Assembly (NCBI RefSeq): GCF_016801865.2
Contig: NC_068937.1
Span: forward strand, 68,923,930 to 68,987,929
From: Culex pipiens pallens
Taxonomy: Eukaryota > Arthropoda > Insecta > Diptera > Culicidae
Length of the DNA: 64,000 nucleotides
Direction of reading: 5' to 3'
The notes under the pieces were generated by a model. It searched no databases. It was given only the letters and a program-made list of their open reading frames with translations, and was not told the DNA's origin. Of this stretch, positions 55,013 through 64,000 are shown piece after piece. The translations under genes were made by a program, and so were the position numbers. Each line of letters opens with the position of its first letter. The stretch's first letter is position 1.

Positions 55013-56010
55013 CACAGACAAACAGACATGAAAGTTCGAACAAATTTTTGATCAAAACGTGGGACCAGTTCAAATTTGAATTTTGTATGCTCACTAGCGA
55101 CATCTATAGACGATTCCTAAAATCTCCCCATCCTAAATGACAGTAGGGCATGTGTATGTGCGTATGCGCAGATGTCAACGTGTCTGCAGAATAGCATCAA
55201 AAGACAAACCAAACCAAAACATTGAAATTGAATTGTTGCCGGCTACAAGACAAATGTTACCCTTTCGACGGAATGTCCTCCTGCCGTTACTCGAACGCCC
55301 AAGGCGCCTGCAAAGTCAGCGTTTTCTTCTTCTAGATGGTGGAGAGCGGACATTTGCTCAATGAAACATGCTTCATTTTGGAGACAACAGCGGTGACGAC
55401 CGTCCCTAGCCGCGGTGCTCCGGATGTTATCAAAATCAATGAAAAAGGAGACGTGAAAAAACTGCACTCTGTGATGCAGCTGGTTCTATGATGTTGGGGC
55501 ATTTTGGCTATCGGTTCTACATGTTTTGAAAAGGAGTGATGGCGTCAATGGCATCGGTTCACCTGCACAACCTTTGTGGTGGAAGGGGGTTAAAGATGAT
55601 CAATTTTAGCACCCGTCAGCACCGGTGCCAGCTGCTACACCTGCCAAGAAGGCTAAGATTTCCGCGTGTAAAAAATATCACAGGGCTACCGTTTTTGAAG
55701 CGGCTCAACCACGTCAAAGCTCTGCCTATTGGACTGCAACACATACAGATTTACCCGACGGGAGCGGCCCAGAAAAGCTTTTTTTGGACGTAATCTTCGA
55801 AAGAAATTCCATTTCAGATAAAATAAACACACGTAATGTGGCGGCAATCAAAACATGATGAATATGAAAACTGTCATTTGCTACTCAACACAAAAGCGCC
55901 TCTAGCGGCGAATCCGAAAAGTAGAAACCATGCTTTCCGATTTTTGAAAAAAGTCCGTTACACTTTTGGGACAACCTGGTGACCTGGACTTTCATGTCTG
56001 TTTGTCTGTG
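55013..56010. mobile_element. 1-kb inverted-repeat element with 7-bp duplication
   Basis: The ends read CACAGACAAACAGACATGAA and the inverse, flanked by GTAAAAC (55006-55012 and 56011-56017). The interior shows coding-like but broken frames (55137-55860) that I cannot assign. No transposase is recognised. Confidence 0.75.
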
Positions 56011-56017
56011 GTAAAAC

Positions 56018-57094
56018 CTATACCTTTCTTTAGTAAGAAAGGCAAAAAGTAGCAAAAACAATGTCCAGTCAATATTTTGGTATGGAAAGAAACAAAAGTG
56101 ATATTTCAATACTTCAATATTACGTTTGATTAATGTTTCATTCTTTTTTCGACGTTTTACTCAAATGATCAAAATCGATCAGCACTTCAGAAAGGTTGTT
56201 GAAATTAAATAATTGTCAAAATTGATCGCAACAATTTACCACACATTATGATCGTTAGTAAAATTGCAACACTGTTCAAAACCCAATAAACTGAAATATT
56301 AGATTTTTGAATAAAAACGCGAATTTGCTCCCAAAAGTGCTCAAATTGTTTTAGAATATGGAGTACCCGCCGTCGAGCAGATTTTGACAGTGACGGCGGG
56401 TGCTTTATTGTTTTTTTAAATGAATTAAGTTTAACTTATTTTCATTCAAATAAAAAAAAAGCTGAACACATTAGCGAGGCTAACAGGGTACTTTTTCGAA
56501 ATAAAAATTTGATAAAAATAACTATCACTATTGCTATTTGAAAATCCTAATAAAAATTTTCGGCTTAGTTCAATACAAAAAAAATTGTGATTGAATTAAT
56601 TCAATTTGTAATTACAAATTAAAAAATTAAATAAAACTTATAATTTCGAATACAACTTAGTCTTTTTTGAGTAATTTCATTTATGTTTTTGCGTGTTTGC
56701 TATAAAATATTTTTATAGCACTTTGAACTGTGTTTACGTTTACAACTATTTTGTTTGTCAACCTTTCAGAATTAAATTTTGGTCCTTTCAAGTTAAAAAA
56801 CATCGGTAAGTTTAAAATTAAATGCTCAAAATAAAATCCTGACCTATTATCACACGCATGTACCTCCATGATCCGGAAGGTTCCAGGAGAACATACGTAA
56901 TGGAACCGTAAACGGGATGTCCGACCGACTGCAAACTGGAAATGGTAGAGGAACGCCGAGGAACCAAACAAACCAGCCAAGTCGTGCATGTATTACGGCT
57001 CGATCCTCCGGTTGCATTTCAAGGTCAAACACTGGAACACGCCCGTCTGTCGCTGACCGTAAAAGTCCGTCGAGTTCCGGCTAAAGCTACCGTC
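56018..57094. other. AT-rich spacer
   Basis: Mostly AT-rich sequence with no recognised gene. From about 56870 the composition becomes coding-like and may include a degraded upstream part of the RpL17 copy, but I could not align it. Confidence 0.4.
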
Positions 57095-57332
57095 AAGGCA
57101 AACGCCGACTATCGTGAACTGAACGTTGTTGAACGGCTAGTTGTGCACCACATCCAGGTGAACCGTGCTTTGAGACTGCATCGCCGCACGAAACGTGTCC
57201 ACGGCCGCGTCAACCTGTAGATGTCGTCGTCGTGTCACATCGAACATTCACGCACCGAGAATAAGAACGCCATGCTCAAGACAGCGAAAAGCGAACCGGC
57301 AAAGAAGAAGCTGTCCATATTGAAAGGGTAAA
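57095..57332 (+). pseudogene. ribosomal protein L17 (RpL17/uL22) pseudogene, 3' part
   Basis: The plus strand reads HHIQVNRALRLHRRTKRVHG, then RVNL, a stop, and MSSSCHIE. This corresponds to the conserved C-terminal half of ribosomal protein uL22 (IQVN, RRT, HGR, MSS-CHIE). A Lys-rich tail (AKKKLSILKG) follows before a stop near 57332. The in-frame TAG at 57218-57220 replaces the residues before MSS. Lack of introns and divergence suggest a processed pseudogene, a common fate for ribosomal protein genes. Confidence 0.8.
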
Positions 57333-57440
57333 CAAAGTAAAGTAAGAATTTCAAAAGAGCACAAAACCTGACACAACTTTTGTAAACAAAGATTTTATCC
57401 CTCTTATAAACTGTCCCTCCCTCATGTAAACTGTTACTTT

Positions 57441-57533
57441 AGCCGAAGTGTAAACAAAGAGTCTATCCTGCTCACGTCAGTTGATGTTTACATTAGGAAC
57501 AAGCAGGATAGACTCTTTGTTTACACTTCGGCT
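57441..57533. repeat. perfect 32-bp-arm hairpin
   Basis: The arms 57441-57472 and 57502-57533 are exact inverses (AGCCGAAGTGTAAACAAAGA and onward), separated by 29 bp. The word GTAAACAAAGA also recurs at 57383 and near 57580, so the hairpin may be the core of a small miniature element. Confidence 0.85.
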
Positions 57534-58042
57534 TCGGATCTATTACAATGTTTTGCTTGAAGTGATACACTCTTTGTTTACAAAGGTTCACAACAAACCA
57601 AAAACAAAGCAATTGTTACTTACTCAGCGAATCCGGTCAACCCGGATCGAGGAATTCAACCCAGAATCTGCACATCCTTTTCAGGACCAAAAATTGTCAC
57701 ATAATGCATCCAACTTGCACAAAACTTCCATTGACGAGCGCCCAACTCAAACTGAAGGACAGAACAAGATCAAACAGGTTGTTGTTTTGCTTGCTTTCAT
57801 TCGCAAATGAAAGTTACAATAATTTCAGATTTACATTTTTCAAATTATACATTGGTTTCAACATTTACATGCTTTTTGAAAATTCAATTTTACAAAATAT
57901 CTGTACCAAAAATGTCGTTTACATGTTTTTCATCAATTACATTGAATTTCATTTTACGAGAAGGCTATTTACGTGCAATACAACGAATTAAATTGAATCT
58001 CAGATTTACATCGAGCATGTTTACGATTTAAACATCATTTCA
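57534..58042. other. AT-rich stretch with repeated TTTACA motifs
   Basis: Repeated TTTACA words and no coding region suggest a miniature element interrupting the Gypsy remnant that follows. Clean boundaries were not found. Confidence 0.4.
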
Positions 58043-58077
58043 GTGTCGTGTAAATTCACATTTTTTTTCTGTGTACA

Positions 58078-58324
58078 AACGTCGCAATCCCAAGCGCGCG
58101 ACAGTTTGTTAAAATCCAAGCAAAAACGGATTAAAAACAACATTGACACGAATCTTTATAAAATAAACGATTTAATTTTAATCAAAAACGAAAGCACTTC
58201 CAAACTGGAACCAAAATTCGAGGGACCATACCAAGTCCTCGAAGATCTGGGTTCCAATTTGAAAGTGCAGATCAAGAATAAAATAGATACTGTCCATAAG
58301 GACAGAGTAAGAAAATACTTCTAA
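58078..58324 (+). pseudogene. integrase C-terminal tail of a third LTR element
   Basis: The frame contains KINDLILIKNESTSKLEPKF and EGPYQVLEDLGSN, ending HKDRVRKYF before the stop. This is the SH3-like C-terminal end of a Ty3/Gypsy integrase. The rest of pol is absent. Downstream purine-rich sequence and an LTR-like start at 58517 follow in the expected order. Confidence 0.8.
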
Positions 58325-58516
58325 AAAAAAATTTTTTTTTTAAAAAAAGAAGGGAGAGAGAAGGAGAAGAACCCAAATTAAATAATATATAAAAATAATA
58401 ATAAAAAGAGAAGAAATTATATTCATCCAGAAGGAAAAAAGGAAAAAATTAAAACATTAAACAAAAAAAAAATATAAACTTTAGATATATTTTTTTTTAA
58501 ACAATTAGGAAGGGCG

Positions 58517-58632
58517 TGTGGTGGATACCGCCCTAGTAAGAACGACAGTTGCTACAATGTTGCAACTGTTCGTTCTAAGAACGCGTCAGCAGAATGCTGC
58601 GATCCAATGACCGACGATCGGATCGCACCCCC
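58517..58632 (+). repeat. truncated 3' LTR of the third Gypsy element
   Basis: AGGAAGGGCG precedes TGTGGTGGATACCGCCC, a polypurine tract followed by an LTR start. After about 116 bp the sequence joins the BEL-like element, so the LTR is truncated. Confidence 0.55.
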
Positions 58633-58684
58633 TCGGTGAGCTGGTGGTTCTGGCCCCCGCGGAGTCGGCCCCTGGCCGAACATT

Positions 58685-58700
58685 GGTGCCGTGACCAGGA
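58685..58700 (+). other. primer-binding site of the BEL-like element
   Basis: TGGTGCCGTGACCAGG lies two bases after the LTR remnant. Its position and TGG start fit a tRNA 3'-end complement. Confidence 0.6.
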
Positions 58701-59331
58701 TGGTCTTCGCCGGAACACCGACGCCATTCTTCCACGGAGAACGCCATCGCAGAATCGCTGTCCAAGATGAAGAAGCCGCCATCGCAGTTCATTTACGTGT
58801 CCTCGTCGACAAGCCGCAAGTCCCACCGATTTTGACCCCGTAAGTCTCTGTCCACGCCAGCTGGACAACCCCGCACGGATGATCTCCAACGTTTTCGGTC
58901 GGTCCACCGCCTGAGTGGACATTTGCGGAGCCCTGCCTCCCGTTTTCGACAACTGCGGAACCCTGTTTCCCGTGTCAGAGTGACCCACGACCGCAGTGGG
59001 TACTCCGGAGCATCATCCTCGGCTTACGGCGGCTCATCCGGCTTCGCTGTGCTGTTTCCTGAAGTGGAGATTCGGGTCTTGTGCTCCCAGAAGGCAAGGC
59101 CGGGGTTGCCGAGTCTGCAACCTCTGAACAGTATCCAGTTCGGCTGTTCTCGGATTAGGTATCCACGGTATCAGCAAGCAAGGTAACCTTCCCATTCCTA
59201 CAAATCCTTTTCCCATCCAAAATGGCGGCTTCGGCCATTTCCCAAACACCATCGTGACCAACTTGTGTTAGTGAAAGAGCGTTTCGGTAAATTTAAAAAC
59301 ATTCGTTTTTGGCGGGGAGTATGTTGGAACC

Positions 59332-59724
59332 CTAACGTCTCTAGTGTTCCAGGGTGCAAATTAAGGTAAACAAAGCACCCCTCGCCAATGCAGTGTGGTG
59401 AATATCTGATTGTCACCACACTGAAACACAAACACAACGTAGGGTAGTATTGTTATTTGTTTACATTTTATCTGTGATACTTTTATGACCTATGAAAAGT
59501 GTAGAGTTAAGATTCGTGCAAATAAACGTTCTCTTTCTCATCAAACCTCCGACCAGGCAAGTCGCCTGGCGGAGTACTCAAGCTCGGTGTTTTATTTCAC
59601 CCGTTTCCGAGCCCTGGAAGTCTGGTCCGCTGGTCATCTTCCGCTTCGTTTGCTGCAGTAGAACCTGAAAAGAATCGGTGAGCTGGTGGTTCTGGCCCCC
59701 GCGGAGTCGGCCCCTGGCCGAACA
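59332..59724 (+). repeat. 3' LTR of the BEL-like element
   Basis: The LTR starts TGTTGGAACCC and ends CCGAACA (TGTT...AACA termini), 393 bp, preceded by a purine tract. The ATTTT-rich and AATAAACG segments near 59520 may include the poly(A) signal. Confidence 0.75.
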
Positions 59725-60645
59725 CTTATATATATATGAAATGGCTCCAATAGCTTAGAACAATTAAAATAAAACATTGTTGAAGTTTGTTTATAAAATT
59801 TCAGGAAAAACAAATATTTCAGTTATGAGTTTTTTGTTGTGCTAGTAAAAAGGAAAAATTTCAGATAAACCATCACAGTGATCACGCAGCTGAAAATGTA
59901 AATTCAGACGGTTTAAAATTTGATAGTTCAAATTTACCAGTTTGTTCTTGGGGTTTTCTCTCAGTATAAAGTACAAAAATGTAATACTTATGGTTAGATA
60001 AATCTAAATATTTTGTCAGGATTTTTTTCGATTTCAAAATTTTTATTCAAGTTATGTATATTTTAAATTTAGCGACAGTTTATTACGAAATTCAATTACA
60101 ATTAAACAATTAAAGAAAATGTAAAAACACTTTCTTCTCTACTCCATTAATACAAACTAGCTGTATGAATAAAGAGAAACTTTTGACGAAGGAGTTTCTT
60201 CAATAAAGACATTGAAAACTTAAGAAGAAAATCTTTTAACATTTTTTTGCATACATTACTTTACAATTTTACAATTCATCTTAATAGTTATACCATAAAC
60301 CAAGTGATGGTATAAATGATTTGCTGGTTTTTATACTCTTTGAATTTATGCAACCAAGCCCCAAACAAAAATCCTGGCTACGGCCCTGATTTTTAACTAA
60401 AAATTCGTAAGATTTACGATAAACCTTTTTTCCGTACCCCATTTAAAATTCAAGTGTTTGGCTACACAGCAAAAAAAGTAGTAATCCAGCTGCGTGTAAA
60501 AGGCCTGGGTGTTAGATGAATATTGCATTATTTTATGCAATTTTATGTAATTTTACACCCTGAAATATGTAGCACATCAGTATGGGAAACCTACTAGACC
60601 GAAATGTCAAGCCCATATATGCGTTTATTCTTTCAGCTTTACATC
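59725..60645. other. AT-rich spacer
   Basis: Starts with a short TATATATATA run and is otherwise AT-rich. No gene or clear element boundary is seen. Confidence 0.5.
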
Positions 60646-60717
60646 GGTCTGATGGCCGAGTGGGCTAACGCGCCAGTCCTTACTGTTGGAGCTGGGTTTG
60701 AATTCCGCCGGTTGCAA
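60646..60717 (+). repeat. tRNA-Leu/Ser-like SINE head or tRNA pseudogene
   Basis: GATGGCCGAGTGGGCTAACG resembles the A box and D arm of class II (Leu/Ser) tRNAs, and GGGTTTGAATTCC resembles a B box. A T-rich run follows. The 5' and 3' ends do not pair into an acceptor stem, so a functional tRNA is unlikely and a tRNA-derived SINE head is more plausible. Confidence 0.6.
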
Positions 60718-60940
60718 CTTTTTTTTTGTTTGCAAAAAATGTACATGCAGTGTGTAATATTAAGTGTTAATTTTGACGAAGGTGATGTGCATACTTTTGC
60801 ATACGATTCTACCATCGATTGATATTTGATATTTGAGTGCTCTGTACAGCAGGGCCAGATCATTTGCGAAACACTCCGATGCGCTGTGGGAGTTTAGCTC
60901 AGTGTAGCCGTGCTTTGAAATAGTCAATATATTAAGCCTC

Positions 60941-61021
60941 TGAGAATTATGGCTCGAGCCTCGAGTCGATCTGGCTCGAGATCGAGCCTTAATCGAGTCG
61001 AGGCTGGAGCCAAAATTCTCA
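60941..61021. mobile_element. hairpin miniature element, copy 2
   Basis: The sequence starts TGAGAATTATGGCTCGAGCC and ends in the near-inverse AAAATTCTCA. It shares the TCGAGCC-rich arms with 54223-54313 but has diverged at several positions. Confidence 0.72.
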
Positions 61022-61750
61022 TACGCTGCAGCAGAGGGTTAGCTGAGGTTGCACACCCCATCCAAAACTTCGGTAGCATCCGTAGACGCTAATCGTCAAT
61101 CATGCAGCACCATCTTCGCCATCCTGTGGACGTTGTCGCACTTTGCATAACAACTGGCTAGAATAAACAAAATCAAACTTTTTTCAATTAATAAAGGACT
61201 GTAAAACTTTTGGTCTTCGGATATCTATGTTGGAAACACATGGTATTCGTTAGTGCGTTAGAATATTTATTTGTTTAAAAATTTAACAATACAAGCATTA
61301 GTGTAAGATTATTGTTTCTTTTGAAACATTATCACTTAAGAACATGCCCATCACCAATTTATTAAGTCGGTATTGGAAGACTGTGTCACGATTAAATATA
61401 TGATATATGAATAAAATTTAACGGAACACTAAAGTAAAAATAATTGTCACATTTACGGTAAATGGATATCTTCCCTGCATTCGAATAGGTATAACATTAT
61501 AATTCATATAATGCTGTTCAAGAAAAACAAATAAAGTTGTTCGTTCTACTATGTCTCAAAAAAGTTGAATTTGTTTTTCTAATCTAATCTAATCAAACAG
61601 CTAATCCTTCTTCCAGGAGAGTGCCTTAGGTTAGATTATGCCTAGCCTAGAATCACCCTAGAGTTGATTCTTTGAAGTGGGTTGAAATTGAGCACGGAGT
61701 GTTCAAACATCAACACAAATCTGAATCTATTGGAGGAAGAAGCGTGGGGA
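61022..61750. other. unassigned spacer
   Basis: No gene is recognised. A short CTAATCTAATC run occurs near 61580-61595. The GC-richer start (61021-61140) may be an old gene fragment, but I cannot name it. Confidence 0.4.
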
Positions 61751-63876
61751 CTAGCCTGTCCCATTTTGAGGTCATGTCGAGGAATTTCAGGTGCTCACTT
61801 CTTAAATGGTAGATTATGATGTTAGGAACAATGTTTTCTTAGACAAGAAAAAATAATAAAATACTTTCTCGCACCCCCTAGTCGATTTACTGAAAAAAGT
61901 CACTTTTTTGAACAAATTTTCTAAAATCGCTTGGAATCAATACAAAAACTGTTTCGATCAGGTGTGTATTATCTTCAAACGATAGGTTTTTGTCCATAGA
62001 TTAAGATGCACTATCAATATTGGACGAAAATTTAAGTTTTTGGACTCTCCCAGGCGGATTTGTGTCGAAAAAATCGCATTTTTTCGAAACTTTTTTCAGA
62101 AATGTTCATTTAATTTAGGGTAGCCTATTTTTTCCAGTGAAACCAATACGTGCAGCTTGTAGGAAATTTCATGACGAACATTTTTCCCTCTGAGAAAATG
62201 CAATTTCAACACTCCAGAGCCGAGATATTTGAGTTTTAGTGAGGAAAAAAGTGCCAATTTTCAAAATTTCTCAGAATTCTGAAGCAAGGCCTACTAATTA
62301 CACGATGTAGCAAGCATATGTCTCAAAGGTCAGGGTATGCTTTTTATAGTAATTTTGGCCGCTGAATCCGAATCTGAAATCAAATTTCGTGCAAACAGTG
62401 ATGTTTTGGAGCTACACCCTTTTGGAATGTTATTTGCGTGTTTAAGAGGCAGTTTTTGTAAATATTGCTCGGTTTGTTCTAGAGGTCGTATCGAGGTGCT
62501 CCGATTTGGATGAAACTTTCAGCGTTTGTTTGTCTATACATGAGATGAACTCATGCCAAATATGAGCCCTCTAAGACAAAGGGAAGTGGGGTAAAACGGG
62601 CATTGGAGTTTGAATTTTCCGAGGATTTCGAATATGACAAAAGTGAGACTAAACAACAGAACAATAACTAACGTTGTAAAATGTTTGTTATAGAAAAATC
62701 GAAAAACTATGAGAAAAACTGCGATTGGCCAAAAAAGTTATTACCGTAGGCTTATAGTCCATGAAATTCCCTAACTTGAACTAAAAGAGTATGGGTGTTG
62801 GAGGCTGTTGCAAAAATATATTGAGGTTTAAAAAAAAAACAATTTTTAACAGTAATTTGCAAAAGCTATGAGAAAAAGTTAAACCAATCTTGGATGTCTA
62901 TGGCTCATTTTGAAGTGCTTCAAAAGACCATTCAAATGCATCTAAGATAGTTGAAATTGATGAAGTTTTACTTAAATGCGAGCAATTTTAAGATTTTTTA
63001 TGTATTTTGGACCTCAATCTTCAATGCCCGTTTTACCCCACTTCCCTTTGTCTTAGAGGGCTCATATTTGGCATGAGTTCATCTCATGTATAGACAAACA
63101 AACGCTGAAAGTTTCATCCAAATCGGAGCACCTCGATACGACCTTTAGAACAAACCGAGCAATATTTACAAAAACTGCCTCTTAAACACGCAAATAACAT
63201 TCCAAAAGGGTGTAGCTCCAAAACATCACTGTTTGCACGAAATTTGATTTCAGATTCGGATTCAGCGGCCAAAATTACTATAAAAAGCATACCCTGACCT
63301 CTGAGACATATGCTTGCTACATCGTGTAATTAGTAGGCCTTGCTTCAGAATTCTGAGAAATTTTGAAAATTGGCACTTTTTTCCTCACTAAAACTCAAAT
63401 ATCTCGGCTCTGGAGTGTTGAAATTGCATTTTCTCAGAGGGAAAAATGTTCGCCATGAAATTTCCTACAAGCTGCACGTATTGGTTTCACTGGGAAAAAT
63501 AGGCTACCCTGAATTAAATGAACATTTCTGAAAAAAGTTTCGAAAAAATGCGATTTTTTCGACACAAATCCGCCTGGGAGAGTCCAAAAACTTAAATTTT
63601 CGTCCAATATTGATAGTGCATCTTAATCTATGGACAAAAACCTATCGTTTGAAGATAATACACACCTGATCGAAACAGTTTTTGTATTGATTCCAAGCGA
63701 TTTTAGAAAATTTGTTCAAAAAAGTGACTTTTTTCAGTAAATCGACTAGGGGGTGCGAGAAAGTATTTTATTATTTTTTCTTGTCTAAGAAAACATTGTT
63801 CCTAACATCATAATCTATCATTTAAGAAGTGAGCACCTGAAATTCCTCGACATGACCTCAAAATGGGACAGGCTAG
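61751..63876. mobile_element. 2.1-kb palindromic element with ~860-bp arms
   Basis: CTAGCCTGTCCCATTTTGAG begins the left arm and its inverse ends the right arm. The arms (about 61751-62606 and 63024-63876) are nearly identical and are separated by a roughly 420-bp loop. TGGGGA precedes and follows the element, a possible 6-bp duplication. No coding capacity is seen. Confidence 0.82.
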
Positions 63877-64000
63877 TGGGGACACACCACCATACGCCCC
63901 GGGTTTTGGTTTTAGGTAATTATTCGTTGGGAGCACCATGCTAAAAAGTTTTGGTGCTCTTGGACCGTCTGGGGAGGAAAATTGTATTTTTACAAATGCC
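63877..64000. other. window end, unassigned
   Basis: The short stretch after the palindrome continues beyond the window and shows nothing identifiable. Confidence 0.5.

Larger units (their letters stand above)
58633..59724 (+). mobile_element. shrunken BEL-like LTR element, 5' LTR truncated
   Basis: The last 50 bp of an LTR (58633-58682) match the end of the 393-bp LTR at 59332-59724, finishing TGGCCGAACA. A primer-binding-like TGGTGCCGTGACCAGG follows two bases later, reminiscent of BEL/Pao elements. The internal region is only about 650 bp with no gag or pol, and ends in GGCGGGGAGTA before the 3' LTR. It looks like a TRIM-like non-autonomous copy. Confidence 0.72.

Noticed and set aside
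60646..60717. Functional tRNA gene
   Set aside because: A-box and B-box-like motifs are present, but the acceptor stem does not pair and the anticodon arm is poor.

Overview
The window looks like euchromatic or pericentromeric DNA of an insect, most likely a culicine mosquito such as Culex. This is inferred from the mix of Jockey-clade LINEs, Ty3/Gypsy and BEL-like LTR elements, hAT, piggyBac-like and TA-target elements, and from degenerate copies of animal housekeeping genes. No intact single-copy host gene was recognised. Nearly every supported feature is a mobile element or a gene fragment.

Region 1 (1-24400) is one nested structure. A non-autonomous piggyBac-like element (1919-23459) is bounded by TTAA on both sides. 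It has long inverted arms built from a 142-bp tandem repeat. Five later insertions sit in it. They are a 1.1-kb element with a CG target duplication, a CR1/L2-like LINE with a ~72-bp target duplication, a Ty3/Gypsy element inside that LINE's ORF2 (itself carrying a 536-bp insertion), and two hAT-type elements with 8-bp duplications. The second hAT carries a 1.2-kb palindrome next to a (TA)n tract. Removing the insertions restores the 142-bp register exactly. A degenerate copy of a queuine tRNA-ribosyltransferase accessory subunit (QTRT2-like) follows on the right.

Region 2 (24400-43100) holds a palindromic TA-flanked element and then a large, young Ty3/Gypsy element (25919-43078, minus strand). 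That element has 2.19-kb LTRs, a 905-aa Gag and a 1219-aa Pol in the +1 frame, but its 5' LTR is split by a full-length Jockey-clade LINE with both ORFs open.

Region 3 (43100-64000) is a mosaic. A proteasome Rpt5 pseudogene is split by a GGTATT-rich element, which in turn hosts an ORF1-only LINE. Two TIR-bounded elements follow. One carries TGTCGTACGA-type repeats and an 8-bp minisatellite, and the other encloses fragments of CCT2 and mitochondrial RNA polymerase between TIRs and an 8-bp duplication. After these come hairpin miniature elements, an RpL17 pseudogene, a Gypsy integrase tail fused to a shrunken BEL-like element, a tRNA-like SINE head and a terminal 2.1-kb palindrome.

The elements do not form a pathway. 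The biology here is transposon nesting, host-gene fragment capture and palindrome formation. All identifications come from reading sequence and motifs, with no database search.
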